A stretch of 64,000 nucleotides of DNA from Acinetobacter vivianii (GCF_014635885.1 NZ_BMDR01000001.1:711833-775832), one strand, 5' to 3'. Positions 15,217 to 24,466 are shown, counted from the first letter of the stretch. The notes: a model not told the origin generated them from the letters alone. A program made the numbers and translations.

Positions 15217-17922
15217 TTAAAGTTGTGGACCAATAAAGAAATGCAATCGGATCGGATTATTCTCATTCGAAATACCAGAGGCAATATCGAGACGAATCGG
15301 TCCAATTGGTGATCTCCAGCGAATACCGACACCCACACTATATTCTGTTGGATTGCTAAACTGTTTGTCATAGGCATTACCAAAATCTGAGAATACGGCA
15401 GCACGCCAGCCATCTTTAAATTGGTAATTATATTCTAATGAACCAACCCCTAAAGCTTGTCCACCCAACTTATAGCCATTTTCTTCTGGAGATAAGCTCT
15501 TATAGTCAAAACCACGTAAAGACTGATCACCACCAGTAAAGAAACGCAAGTTATAAGGCACGTTATTAAAATCATCGGTAAAAATATAGCTTGCATCGCC
15601 ACGACCGACAAACTGGTGATTGTCATTTTCACCCAGTGAATAAATAAAGCGCCAGCCTGCACTCACAATCGCCATATTGGCATCGGACAATAATGATTCT
15701 GTACCCAGTTCAACTTTATAGGTTTGTTTAAACCCTTTGGTTGGGTTCAAACGAGTATTACTATTGGTTTTAGAAGCTTCATAGCTCAAGAGCAAAGATT
15801 CTTGCTCAGGTTGCGAAACTTTAAAGGCATCTGGAATTTCATCAATATCCACAATTCCTTTTTCAGTTAAACGGTCTAAACGATAACGCAAACCAAAAGT
15901 ATGTTGCCAGTCGCCGAGTGGATTTTTGATGACACGTTCACCACCCACGACCGCAGACTCGATCAGCAAGTTGACATCTGGCCCAATATCATCACGCGTT
16001 TCACGCTCATAACCACCCACAAGGTTGAAATAGTCATTTAACGGATGCTTATAAGGAATGCTGTAACGACCATCAATCGACTGACGGATTTCAGAAACCT
16101 CGACGTTGGCATCAAAAGAATGACCATATTTATTGACAATCGCTCGGCGATATTGGGTACGAATACGCGCCCCAGTATCGGTCCCATAACCAATACCCGT
16201 CTCTAGACTATTTAAACGGTCCGCATTCAGAGTCACGACCACAGGAATTTTCTGATCGATACGTGCTTGCTCTTCTTGTTTTTGACGCGTTTCATCATCT
16301 TCATCATGCGTTGGCATCGGCATTGAACGGGCTAAAGAATAGGTCTGTGCCTGTTCACCGCCTGAGAATTGCGACTCATCCACAACATCCTGAGTGACTT
16401 CTTCCGCAGAGGTAATTTTTGCTCGTGCAAGATCAGCCTTTTGCTGACTATTTAACAACTGTGACTGTTGAATACGTTGCTGATCGACCAAAGCTTGCAA
16501 ATCTGGTGGTAACTCAAGTGGCGGCTGAATGGCATCCGGTTTGATTGTATCCACCAGCGTATAGTTAAAATAACGGGTATTGGTTAAGTTATTGGCCAGA
16601 GCATTGACACGCCAGAAGGCATAGTCATCATCTTCATTCCAGGGCGCCAGACTATCCAGCACTTTCTGGGTTAAAGGTAATGGCTTGCTCGGATCACTCA
16701 TCCGATATTCTACTTTCTTCAGTTTGTAACGATCACCTGTTTCATATTTCAGGTTAATGTCTGCGGTTTTCTCAGGCTGGCTAATCTTCACATCGTGCAA
16801 GCGCCAGAACGCATCAAAATAACCGTTATCTGTCGCAACAGTCGTGATTTTGTTTTTTGTCTCTTCATATTTTCCATGGTTAAAAATATCGCCTTCATCC
16901 TGTTCTGGAATCAAACGAATCACTTGGAATTGAGGAATGTTTGCACCTGCACCCGTAAATTCAATATTTTGTTCTTTAATTTTGACGGGTTCATTCGGCA
17001 CCACAATAACCTTAACTTTACTCTCGCTTTCTTTCACAAAAGTATAAGTGGCGTTGTAATAACCCACTGCTTGGGCTGCCTGATTAGTCAAAGCACGTAA
17101 TTGCGGCAAGGCAACATTAAACTCTTCAAAAGATTCCTGAGTAAAACTGGATAACTTGGCCTTGATATTTGCAGCCAGAATTGGTGGTGCGCCCGTAACA
17201 TCTGCCGTAATACGAGGTACTTTATCTGTATTCAGCAGATTCTCTGGACGCAAGCGATGCCAGATTCTTTTAAAGAAACCTTCTTTTTCAGCAGTCTGCT
17301 CTGTTTGCGTCTGAAATTCAGGTAAGGTTCGTCCCGCCTCATTCGCTTCTACTACAATCTTGCTATCCGTCTGGATATCACGCATCAACTGATCAATATT
17401 GACAGGCGCACTTTTAATTTCAGTCAGTTCAGATTGAGAAACATCGCTTACCGAGACTTCAGGGGTTTTAGCAGTATTTTCACGATAGTTCTTTGCTTCA
17501 TTTTTTGCGTCTTCCGCGACACGAAAGATTTCATTTGCCATCGATTGATCCACAGGAATCACCGGCAAATTCTCTAAATTATCATCCAACTGAATCGGTT
17601 TTAACTCATCAATCTGATTTGCTGACTGTTCTTGCTGCTTTAAAGCCGTCAAACTGTCCTGCACAGACAACGAATTTTCTTGATCATTCAAAAGCGCTTG
17701 TTGCTGCTTCATCAAAGCAGTCGCCGCATTGGCCTGTTGTTCGGCCTGATCCGCTGTCTGATTTTCAGTCGGGTTTAAAATTTGCTCTTGCGCATAAGCA
17801 ACTGATATACAAGAAGTAATTAAAAAACCGCTACAAATAAGTTTAGGAAAACCCTGCATTTTAAAAATTAAATGCATAGAATGAACCAGTGTTGACTGTT
17901 TAAACTTCGATTTAGATGGCAT
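15217..17922 (-). CDS. tamA: Outer-membrane assembly protein TamA (Omp85 family), extended
   Basis: 901 residues, compared with about 577 in E. coli TamA. A signal peptide precedes a long Gln/Glu/Asn-rich stretch (about residues 45-225) that looks helical or disordered. POTRA domains follow (N-I-E-F-T-G-A-G near 320, then V-E-Y-R-M), and a second Q-rich low-complexity insert (about 480-555). The last 350 residues form the Omp85 beta-barrel, with the R-G-F-D motif (inside D-Q-S-L-R-G-F-D-Y) and the G-x-x-x-R-W-x-S-P-I-G-P-I-R-L-D-I-A terminal strands. It is encoded upstream of tamB. The signal peptide implies that the true start may be a downstream Met (residue 16 or 22), since the first 25 residues are long for a leader. 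Confidence 0.92.
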   Translation of the reverse strand: MPSKSKFKQSTLVHSMHLIFKMQGFPKLICSGFLITSCISVAYAQEQILNPTENQTADQAEQQANAATALMKQQQALLNDQENSLSVQDSLTALKQQEQSANQIDELKPIQLDDNLENLPVIPVDQSMANEIFRVAEDAKNEAKNYRENTAKTPEVSVSDVSQSELTEIKSAPVNIDQLMRDIQTDSKIVVEANEAGRTLPEFQTQTEQTAEKEGFFKRIWHRLRPENLLNTDKVPRITADVTGAPPILAANIKAKLSSFTQESFEEFNVALPQLRALTNQAAQAVGYYNATYTFVKESESKVKVIVVPNEPVKIKEQNIEFTGAGANIPQFQVIRLIPEQDEGDIFNHGKYEETKNKITTVATDNGYFDAFWRLHDVKISQPEKTADINLKYETGDRYKLKKVEYRMSDPSKPLPLTQKVLDSLAPWNEDDDYAFWRVNALANNLTNTRYFNYTLVDTIKPDAIQPPLELPPDLQALVDQQRIQQSQLLNSQQKADLARAKITSAEEVTQDVVDESQFSGGEQAQTYSLARSMPMPTHDEDDETRQKQEEQARIDQKIPVVVTLNADRLNSLETGIGYGTDTGARIRTQYRRAIVNKYGHSFDANVEVSEIRQSIDGRYSIPYKHPLNDYFNLVGGYERETRDDIGPDVNLLIESAVVGGERVIKNPLGDWQHTFGLRYRLDRLTEKGIVDIDEIPDAFKVSQPEQESLLLSYEASKTNSNTRLNPTKGFKQTYKVELGTESLLSDANMAIVSAGWRFIYSLGENDNHQFVGRGDASYIFTDDFNNVPYNLRFFTGGDQSLRGFDYKSLSPEENGYKLGGQALGVGSLEYNYQFKDGWRAAVFSDFGNAYDKQFSNPTEYSVGVGIRWRSPIGPIRLDIASGISNENNPIRLHFFIGPQL

Positions 17923-18084
17923 GTAGAACTCTAAACTTATTTTTTAATTTATCATTTTTGATGGCTGAAACAACTTCAAATCTTTGATTTTTCATCCAAT
18001 CAGACAGGGATATCATACATGCATTTCATCACATTTTTACAGTTCGTCACATTTTTTTATAAATCACAATGAAGTGAACACACG

Positions 18085-19404
18085 ATGAAACAAGATGAGC
18101 GCTTAATGACATCACGTCGGTTTGCCCCGATGTTTTTCACGCAATTTTTTGGAGCACTGAATGATAATGTTTATAAACAAGCGCTTCTGTTAGTCATCAC
18201 TTATGGTTGGATTCAACAACAAAGTGCGCCCGTCAGTACTTTAAATAATTTAGCAGCGTTACTGTTTATTCTTCCTTACTTTTTCTTTTCAGCTACAGCT
18301 GGGCAAATTGCAGATAAATACGAACGCTCACAGCTTATTCGCTTCATTAAAATATTAGAAATCGTCATCATGTTGATTGGTACAGCAGGTTTTTTGCTAG
18401 GCAATCTTTGGCTGCTGTTATTTGCCCTATTTTTAATGGGAACACATTCCACCTGTTTCGGGCCGATCAAATATGCCATTCTGCCTGAAATTTTAAAGCC
18501 ACAAGAACTGATGTCCGGTAATGCCTTATTCCAGTCAGGTACATCGATTGCGATTTTACTGGGGATGATTCTTGGTGGTGCAGTAATTGCTTCTTCTGAA
18601 GGCAATCTGCTCTGGATCAGTGTAACTGTGGTAACTATTGCTTGCTTAGGCTATTTGTGTAGTCGTTTTATTCTGCCACAAAAAGTCGCTGCTCCCGATC
18701 TTAAAATTGACTGGAATTTTTTTCGTACCAGTTTTCAGACTATTCGATATGCAAAAAGTATCCCGATTGTTTTTGTGATTCTGTTAGGTAATTCTTGGTA
18801 CTGGTTTTATGGTGCTACCTACCTGACCCAGATTCCACAACTCACACAGCAAAACCTACATGCTTCTGAAAATGTGGTGAGTCTACTTCTGACTTTTTTC
18901 TCGGTTGGTATTGGCGTTGGTTCATTATTATGCAGACGTATTGGCGGCACTGAAATCAATATCAAAATGGTGCCCTATGGCGCGATTGGCCTAACTGTTT
19001 TTGCGTTGTATCTTGCAGCAAGTCTGACATTTGTACCTGAACATACTGGCGACCTACTCACTTTAAAAGATATGTTTACGCAAGGTGCCGTCTATTATCA
19101 CGTTATGCTTGCCGTTACTTTACTCGGGATCAGCGGCGGTTTTTATATCGTACCGCTTTATGCCATGATGCAAGCCTACTCACCACGCTCGCACCGGGCG
19201 CGTGTTGTTGCAGCAAACAATATCTTAAATGCTGTATTTATGGTCTCTTCGGCAGTTTTTTCAATTTTAATCTTAAGCATTTTAAAAATTGATATTAAAA
19301 TCTTATTCACCATTACTGCTGTTTTAAGTGCAATTTTCTCATTCTGGTTATTAAAACGACTCAAACCATTATTGGAAAATGCGCCCAATACTTTAGAGGA
19401 TTAA
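18085..19404 (+). CDS. MFS transporter, LplT-like lysophospholipid transporter
   Basis: 439 residues with 12 likely membrane helices. The start region F-F-G-A-L-N-D-N-V-Y-K-Q-A-L is the signature of the LplT/ProP-like branch of the major facilitator superfamily that flips lysophospholipids across the inner membrane. The A-motif-like stretch G-Q-I-A-D-K-Y-E-R-S after helix 2 is present. In E. coli LplT works with the acyltransferase Aas; no Aas-like domain is fused or adjacent here. It is divergent from tamA and three bases upstream of coq7, so the two are probably co-transcribed. The lipid role fits the neighbouring TamAB genes, but that link is inference. Confidence 0.85.
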   Translation: MKQDERLMTSRRFAPMFFTQFFGALNDNVYKQALLLVITYGWIQQQSAPVSTLNNLAALLFILPYFFFSATAGQIADKYERSQLIRFIKILEIVIMLIGTAGFLLGNLWLLLFALFLMGTHSTCFGPIKYAILPEILKPQELMSGNALFQSGTSIAILLGMILGGAVIASSEGNLLWISVTVVTIACLGYLCSRFILPQKVAAPDLKIDWNFFRTSFQTIRYAKSIPIVFVILLGNSWYWFYGATYLTQIPQLTQQNLHASENVVSLLLTFFSVGIGVGSLLCRRIGGTEINIKMVPYGAIGLTVFALYLAASLTFVPEHTGDLLTLKDMFTQGAVYYHVMLAVTLLGISGGFYIVPLYAMMQAYSPRSHRARVVAANNILNAVFMVSSAVFSILILSILKIDIKILFTITAVLSAIFSFWLLKRLKPLLENAPNTLED

Positions 19405-19407
19405 TAT

Positions 19408-20043
19408 ATGCGTCAATACACAGGTCTCGATAAACTTATTAATTCTTTTGATCAGGCTTTACGTAGTCTGGTACCTGGAGCGACCAGTGCTCAACGCTCA
19501 AATCCAGCCAGTGATGAACCTTCACAACTCTGTGTGAGTGATGCACGCCATGTCGCGGGCTTGATGCGTGTAAACCACAGTGGTGAAGTGTGTGCCCAAG
19601 CGCTGTATCATGGACAGGCATTGACGGCAAAGCTGCCACACGTTCGTGAAGAAATGCAGCATGCTGCGATCGAAGAACAAGATCATTTGGCGTGGTGTGA
19701 AGATCGTTTAAAAGAACTGGATAGCCACACCAGTGTATTGAATCCAATCTGGTATGGATTGTCTTACGGCATGGGTGCGATTGCAGGCATTGCAGGCGAC
19801 AAATACAGCCTAGGTTTTGTCGCTGAAACTGAACGTCAGGTGAGCCAGCATTTACAAGAACATCTCCAGCAATTGCCTGCACATGATGATCGTTCACGTA
19901 AAATTCTTGAGCAGATGAATGAAGATGAATTGCATCATCGGGATACCGCATTGAATGCAGGCGGAGTCGATTTACCCGTGCCTGTACGCATTACCATGAC
20001 CGCAATTTCAAAATTAATGACAAAAACCAGTTATTATTTATAA
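19408..20043 (+). CDS. coq7: Coq7-type demethoxyubiquinone hydroxylase (2-polyprenyl-3-methyl-6-methoxy-1,4-benzoquinone monooxygenase)
   Basis: 211 residues. The di-iron ligands of the Coq7/CAT5 carboxylate family are visible: E60 in V-N-H-S-G-E, E90 and H93 in E-E-Q-D-H, a later E in E-T-E-R-Q-V, and the E-L-H-H pair near residue 175. The enzyme performs the last hydroxylation in ubiquinone synthesis. Acinetobacter and Pseudomonas use this protein where E. coli uses UbiF. GAGG lies eight bases before the ATG. It is the second gene of a pair with the LplT-like transporter. Confidence 0.95.
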   Translation: MRQYTGLDKLINSFDQALRSLVPGATSAQRSNPASDEPSQLCVSDARHVAGLMRVNHSGEVCAQALYHGQALTAKLPHVREEMQHAAIEEQDHLAWCEDRLKELDSHTSVLNPIWYGLSYGMGAIAGIAGDKYSLGFVAETERQVSQHLQEHLQQLPAHDDRSRKILEQMNEDELHHRDTALNAGGVDLPVPVRITMTAISKLMTKTSYYL

Positions 20044-20051
20044 ACTCGTCT

Positions 20052-20084
20052 AGGGAATTATGGCTTCATAATTCCCTTTTTTCT
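20052..20084 (+). terminator. Terminator after coq7
   Basis: AGGGAATTAT-GGCTTC-ATAATTCCCT followed by six T, nine bases after the stop codon. Confidence 0.9.
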
Positions 20085-20115
20085 GCTCAATTTTTCATAA
20101 AACTATTATAAAAGA

Positions 20116-20568
20116 TCAGCGAAATACAATTTTCCCTTTATCTGTCGAATAACGGTCAGACCAGAAACTTTGTGGTTGCTTTTCCAGATCCGTAAAAATC
20201 GTATAGTTAATTTTGCCTTGTCTAAACTCAAACTGACCATTTTTTTGAGTTGCGGCTACTCTGGTATCATTCACCCAGACACGCTGTTGCTGGTCAATTC
20301 GAATGGTTGCCAAGGTTGTTCCATCTGATCTTTCAGCAATCCATTGTGGTTGATTGACACCATTCTCAGGCGCCGCAACTGCATCTGGCGCTGTAAATCC
20401 AGCCTTCATATTTTCTTCTGCTGTTTTATGAATATCACAACCTTGCGCTTCACTCAGTTGCGTACAGCCTGAACGTTCGAGCTGTTCTCTATATTTGGCA
20501 TCAATGGCATAAGCAGAGTTCATGACAACACATGCCATCAGTCCGACAGTAATAAATTTGATTTGCAT
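20116..20568 (-). CDS. Hypothetical periplasmic protein
   Basis: 150 residues with a clear signal peptide (MQIKFITVGLMACVVMNSAYA, cleaved after A-Y-A). Mature part has two cysteines close together (S-G-C-T-Q-L and Q-G-C-D-I-H), then a likely beta-strand region (A-T-I-R-I-D-Q-Q-Q-R-V-W-V-N-D) and ends in V-F-R. No named domain is evident to me. A good AAGGGA site precedes the ATG. It follows the DUF2799 gene on the same strand but behind that gene's terminator, so it is probably separately expressed. Confidence 0.7.
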   Translation of the reverse strand: MQIKFITVGLMACVVMNSAYAIDAKYREQLERSGCTQLSEAQGCDIHKTAEENMKAGFTAPDAVAAPENGVNQPQWIAERSDGTTLATIRIDQQQRVWVNDTRVAATQKNGQFEFRQGKINYTIFTDLEKQPQSFWSDRYSTDKGKIVFR

Positions 20569-20655
20569 GATGCATCCCTTGCGATTGATCAGTTAAATAT
20601 TTAAACATTGATCTCGGCATGGGTCTGTAATTTAAATGTTTAATCCCAAAAGCAA

Positions 20656-20687
20656 AAACAGCCTGTGACCGAAATCACAGGCTGTTT
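20656..20687 (-). terminator. Terminator at the end of the moeB-to-DUF2799 gene string
   Basis: AAACAGCCTGTGA-CCGAAA-TCACAGGCTGTTT is a 13-bp perfect stem with T-rich sequence on the reverse-strand 3' side, 18 bases after the DUF2799 stop codon. Confidence 0.88.
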
Positions 20688-20704
20688 AAAACCATATTTT
20701 CAAC

Positions 20705-21256
20705 TTAATTTAGACCATGTTCTGCTTTAAAACGTTCCATGTTTCTCACGGCATCATGATAACGCGATTGTACGCTGCTGCTATTGATCCGTAGATCATA
20801 TAAACGCTTCTTATAATCATCCCGAACTTTAGAAGAAAGATCGGTACGTTCCAGCTCTTTTAAATACCGATTCATCTCATTCTGTGAACGGCTGAACTCC
20901 GAATCAGCCTGATAATATTCGTTGGCAGCCTGATAATAAGGTCGCAGTAATTGGCGTTTTTCAACAGGACAAACTCGGAAATCCCCACGACCTTCTAACG
21001 CTTCACTGAAAATATTTTCAGGCTGACAATAATAACCTAGACCTTGTTGATAGCCTTTTTCATAGAGACTCTGATTAGGAACAACATTGGCTTTCTGACA
21101 AGATGAATAATACTTATCTAGACGTGATTCATGCCCAGCCGAACCATCTTTTTCACCCACGCTTAACCAGTTGGCAGTTTTACATTGCTCAACACTCATG
21201 GCTGCACAACCAGAAAGTAAAACCATCAAAGTCGATAAAATTAAAATATTTTTCAT
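20705..21256 (-). CDS. DUF2799-domain lipoprotein
   Basis: 183 residues. Lipoprotein signal with lipobox L-S-G-C (cysteine at 17). The start of the mature protein, M-S-V-E-Q-C-K-T-A-N-W-L-S-V-G-E-K-D-G, is the DUF2799 hallmark, as are Y-x-x-G-Y-Q-Q-G-L-x-x-Y-C and F-R-V-C-P. The C-terminal third is a charged helix pair. The function of DUF2799 is unknown; it is an envelope lipoprotein. It is the last gene of a run on the reverse strand after folB and the folK-like gene. Confidence 0.85.
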   Translation of the reverse strand: MKNILILSTLMVLLSGCAAMSVEQCKTANWLSVGEKDGSAGHESRLDKYYSSCQKANVVPNQSLYEKGYQQGLGYYCQPENIFSEALEGRGDFRVCPVEKRQLLRPYYQAANEYYQADSEFSRSQNEMNRYLKELERTDLSSKVRDDYKKRLYDLRINSSSVQSRYHDAVRNMERFKAEHGLN

Positions 21257-21296
21257 GAAAATGTTCCTAATTATTATGCGATTACATTCAAAAACA

Positions 21297-21731
21297 TTAC
21301 ATTGTAATGACAGGATAGTTTACCTTTTGATCATAGCTTAGATCAGCATGTTGCCATAAATCAAATAGAGGAATTTTCACATCCAATGCTAAAGGTAATT
21401 TTTTAGGATTAAACTGCATATTCTCTAAGGTATGTCCCCAAGCAATCACATCAATATCCAGCGTGATCTGATGCGAAGGACGAGTACGCCCTGATTGTTG
21501 TTCCAGCCTTTTTAACAGTTCAGTGATTTCATCAATACTAAGTTGACTTGTTAATAGACAGGCCGAGTTCCAGTAATCAGCCCCGATCCCATCTCGACAT
21601 GGAATTTCATAAATCGGAGAAAACACCACTCTACCGAGTTGAGCAATCTGCTCATAAGCAAAAGTGAAATTTTGTTGCTGCTGGAGATTACTCGCCAGTG
21701 CGAGCGCAAAAATTGTTTCTGTTGCGTTCAA
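21297..21731 (-). CDS. folK: FolK-like hydroxymethyldihydropterin pyrophosphokinase, divergent
   Basis: 144 residues. The protein shows the HPPK fold signatures in reduced form: V-F-S-P-I-Y-E-I-P, Y-W-N-S-A-C-L-L, L-E-Q-Q-S-G-R-T-R, and L-D-I-D-V-I (the two Mg-binding aspartates). The usual N-terminal G-S-N is changed to A-L-A-S-N, and the expected W-G-P-R before L-D-L-D-I is S-H-Q-I-T here. The start is a TTG with TAGGA seven bases before it, and the gene overlaps folB by 44 bases, which indicates coupling. It would pyrophosphorylate 6-hydroxymethyldihydropterin for folate synthesis, directly after FolB. Whether it is the main HPPK or a second, specialised copy cannot be decided from this window. 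Confidence 0.78.
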   Translation of the reverse strand: MNATETIFALALASNLQQQQNFTFAYEQIAQLGRVVFSPIYEIPCRDGIGADYWNSACLLTSQLSIDEITELLKRLEQQSGRTRPSHQITLDIDVIAWGHTLENMQFNPKKLPLALDVKIPLFDLWQHADLSYDQKVNYPVITM

Positions 21732-22068
21732 GGCGAATTCCTACTGCATTAGCTTGAGCAATAATTGCGGGTTTACGAATCGTGATCGTGATCGACTCAA
21801 TAGAAGGAAAAGTCGTAAATAGACACTCAAGAACCAACTGAGCAGCATGCTCAATCAGTTTTGGTTTTGCTGTTTGAATCACTTGTGCTGCAAGCTCACA
21901 GATTTGAGCATAGTTGAGCGTATCTTCCAGCTCATCCGAGTTTGCAGCCTGACTAAGATCATTATGAATGGTGAGATCTAACGTTAAAGGTTGAATAATC
22001 TGGCGTTCCCAGTTGAAACAGCCGATCACAGTATCAACTTTTAACCCCTCAATAATAATGGCATCCAT
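21688..22068 (-). CDS. folB: Dihydroneopterin aldolase
   Basis: 126 residues, the normal length for FolB. Family features: I-I-I-E-G-L-K-V-D-T-V-I-G-C-F-x-W-E-R near the start, L-N-Y-A-Q-I in the middle, E-H-A-A-Q-L (helix with the conserved acidic residue), and I-T-I-R-K-P (catalytic lysine) near residue 105. It converts dihydroneopterin to 6-hydroxymethyldihydropterin plus glycolaldehyde in folate synthesis. It overlaps the folK-like gene by 44 bases and is preceded by the ABC1 kinase gene on the same strand. Confidence 0.92.
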   Translation of the reverse strand: MDAIIIEGLKVDTVIGCFNWERQIIQPLTLDLTIHNDLSQAANSDELEDTLNYAQICELAAQVIQTAKPKLIEHAAQLVLECLFTTFPSIESITITIRKPAIIAQANAVGIRLERNRNNFCARTGE

Positions 22069-22094
22069 AATGACCTATTGAACCGATAAATAAA

Positions 22095-23393
22095 TTAATG
22101 CTTTAAAAAAGAAGCAGGTTCAATATTGTGAACCATTTTCAAACGTTGGTCAGCATAAATATCGGTATATGGTGCAAGAACACGCATGAAACGATCAAAA
22201 TATAACATTTGCTTGAATAATAACGCGAAGTCACGCGGGAATTTGATGCCATGACGTTCACCCACAGCCACCATATCCATCATGATGTCATTCAGATCTG
22301 CTGGATTCGAACTTAGAATTTCTTGTGGATCTGCCAGCAATACACCACTAAACAAACGTTCGAGATCATCGGCCAATACTTGCGTATCAATTTTTTGATG
22401 CGTCATGCCCATCTTGAGCATATTCTCAGCCATCGCAACGTAGTTGGTGTGCTGCAACGCATCCATAAATGCCATACATGCCGTCCAAACTTCTGGTTTT
22501 AACTGACCGACAATACCAAAATCGATAAAGCCAATACGACCATCTTCAAGCAACATCAAATTGCCTGCATGTAAGTCTGCATGGAAACTCTTACACAACA
22601 TCAAGCTACCAAACCAAGTATTCATAGCTGTAATCAGAACTTGTGTTGGATCTTTAGCATATTGTTTGACGACGTCAAAGTCCGTCAATGGCACACCATA
22701 TAGACGTTGCATGGTCAGTACACGGCGGGTTGAAAACTGGTGATACACCTTTGGCGCTGTCGCAGCCTGATTGCCTGAGATATTCAGATACTGGATAAAG
22801 TCATCCAGATTTTGTGCTTCTTCGATAAAATCAACTTCACGTACCATGCGTGTCTTAATTTCATCGACAATTTCAGACAGTGAAGCAAATTTGATTTTAG
22901 GGACTGCTTTTTCGAGTAATTTGGTTGCCCAATGCACCACATTCAAATCGGTATAAAGAATCGTTTCAACGCCAGGTTTCTGAACTTTTAAAACAACATC
23001 TTCACCCGTCACCAATCTTGCTGGATGAACTTGTGCAATCGAAGCAGAAGCTAATGGTTTTTCATCAATAAAACTGAAAATTTCATTGAGATTTCGACCT
23101 TCAAATTCTTCCGCCAAAACCTTTTGAATATAGCTAAAAGGTAAAGTCGGCGTTTGATCTAGACAGCCCTGAAATTCCTGAACATATTCTCGCGGGAATA
23201 GAGACGGCGTACTGGCAATAAACTGGCCTAGCTTGATATAAGTCGAACCAAGCGACTCAAAGGTCTCACGCATGAGTTTGGCATTGCTTGGTTTTTCAGT
23301 TGCATATTTCACACCTGCTTGTGCTGCAACCACCACTGTTTCACCAATACGTGCAACAGAGCGTAATCCATCGAATAAAATATTTCTTTTCAT
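22095..23393 (-). CDS. ABC1/AarF/UbiB-family atypical kinase
   Basis: 432 residues. The ADCK/UbiB signature is plain: K-L-G-Q-F-I-A-S-T-P-S-L-F-P (the KxGQ motif), A-S-I-A-Q-V-H (unusual A-rich nucleotide loop), V-V-L-K-V-Q-K-P-G with the invariant lysine, H-A-D-L-H-A-G-N (catalytic loop) and F-I-D-F-G (metal-binding DFG). It lacks the two C-terminal transmembrane helices of true UbiB, so it is probably a soluble paralogue. Such proteins are ATPases tied to ubiquinone or isoprenoid lipid homeostasis; the substrate here is unknown. It lies between moeB and folB in one probable operon. Confidence 0.88.
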   Translation of the reverse strand: MKRNILFDGLRSVARIGETVVVAAQAGVKYATEKPSNAKLMRETFESLGSTYIKLGQFIASTPSLFPREYVQEFQGCLDQTPTLPFSYIQKVLAEEFEGRNLNEIFSFIDEKPLASASIAQVHPARLVTGEDVVLKVQKPGVETILYTDLNVVHWATKLLEKAVPKIKFASLSEIVDEIKTRMVREVDFIEEAQNLDDFIQYLNISGNQAATAPKVYHQFSTRRVLTMQRLYGVPLTDFDVVKQYAKDPTQVLITAMNTWFGSLMLCKSFHADLHAGNLMLLEDGRIGFIDFGIVGQLKPEVWTACMAFMDALQHTNYVAMAENMLKMGMTHQKIDTQVLADDLERLFSGVLLADPQEILSSNPADLNDIMMDMVAVGERHGIKFPRDFALLFKQMLYFDRFMRVLAPYTDIYADQRLKMVHNIEPASFLKH

Positions 23394-23449
23394 AATCTTT
23401 CTTGCCTCACAGATGGCATTAGTTTAGCAAATTTTGCTCATTTTACCGA

Positions 23450-24223
23450 TCAAGTTGCCTGACAAACTGGACAATTTACATCTTTTTCAAATTTAAGAAT
23501 GCGTTGTGATAGATTTAAGCCATTCCAAAGCAACAGTTTTTGTTTAAGTGGCGTCAAACCTAGCCCTAAAAACAGCAAAGTGTGATGTGCTTGTAATGAC
23601 GCGATCATTACAGGTGTCGTTGCCAATACGCCTGACTCAGCACAGCGCAAGCCTTCATTGGCATGCTCTTCTTTAGGAAATAAGCATTCATAACAAGCGG
23701 AATCTGACTCAACCATAAACATCTGCCCTTCAAAACCAATCGCTGAAGCACTGATAAGTGGCACTTGGTGTGTTTTACAGACACGATTCACCAGATAGCG
23801 CGTGGTAAAATTATCGCAACCATCTAACACTACATCCTGATGCTGTACGAAGTCATCAGCATTCGTTTCATCGAAACGTATATTTTGATAGCGGACTTGT
23901 ATATGTGGATTAATTGCTTGTAGATGTTTTGCCAATATTTCAGCTTTGTATCGGCCTAAATCATTTGAGGTAAATGCAATTTGGCGTTGTAGATTACTCA
24001 TCTCAATGGTGTCGGCATCGACAATAGTAATTTTCCCCACTCCAGCACGAGCCAGTAGCTCAGCACTGGTACAGCCGATTCCACCTGCGCCGATAATCAG
24101 TACATTGGCAAGTTTTAGTTTTTCTTGTGCTTCAATATCCCAACCATCTAATAAAATCTGACGACTATAGAGATGCATTTCCTCATTACTAAGCTCAAAT
24201 TCGTTTTCAAAATGGTCTGACAC
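23450..24223 (-). CDS. moeB: MoeB/ThiF-family sulfur-carrier adenylyltransferase
   Basis: 257 residues. The ATP-binding motif G-A-G-G-I-G-C near residue 45-51, the conserved D-x-D-x-x-x-x-S-N-L-x-R-Q (here D-A-D-T-I-E-M-S-N-L-Q-R-Q), and D-G-C-D-N-F-x-x-R identify the E1-like superfamily. Two CxxC pairs (C-Y-E-C and C-P-V-C at the C-terminus) form the zinc site of MoeB/ThiF. It would adenylate the C-terminus of MoaD for molybdopterin synthesis, or ThiS-like carriers; which cannot be read here, and no other moa or thi gene is nearby. The start is a GTG at 24223. Confidence 0.85.
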   Translation of the reverse strand: MSDHFENEFELSNEEMHLYSRQILLDGWDIEAQEKLKLANVLIIGAGGIGCTSAELLARAGVGKITIVDADTIEMSNLQRQIAFTSNDLGRYKAEILAKHLQAINPHIQVRYQNIRFDETNADDFVQHQDVVLDGCDNFTTRYLVNRVCKTHQVPLISASAIGFEGQMFMVESDSACYECLFPKEEHANEGLRCAESGVLATTPVMIASLQAHHTLLFLGLGLTPLKQKLLLWNGLNLSQRILKFEKDVNCPVCQAT

Positions 24224-24466
24224 GTGGCTACTTCTTTATCTTCAAGATAGTGCTGATTCTAAGTCGATGAAGGATTTGAGGAAAGTAATAAATTTTATCT
24301 AAACGCATTTTCTTTCGACCAAGCTTAGTTTTTACCCCAACAATTCGATCTAACTTTAATAGCTTAATAAAATCAAAAATTTATAATATCGACTAAAACT
24401 TAAGGTATTTATCCTTTTTTAATTATAACTTTATGTTTTAACGTAAGTTATATATTATATTTTATA
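24224..24466. other. AT-rich intergenic region, putative CRISPR leader
   Basis: This stretch between moeB (reverse strand, starting at 24223) and the first CRISPR repeat has no credible ORF. Its last 70-90 bases are almost pure A and T, as expected of a CRISPR leader. Because the most degenerate repeat is at the other end of the array (24587-24614), this side is the likely leader side. It also has to carry the moeB promoter. No specific promoter box can be assigned with confidence. Confidence 0.5.

Noticed and set aside
24267..24302. A 12-codon forward ORF (ATG to TAA) with AGG and ATA codons near the CRISPR leader, considered as a CreT-like mini toxin.
   Set aside because: No Shine-Dalgarno precedes it, and it overlaps the region that must carry the moeB promoter. 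Nothing beyond chance supports it. A small-RNA map would be needed.
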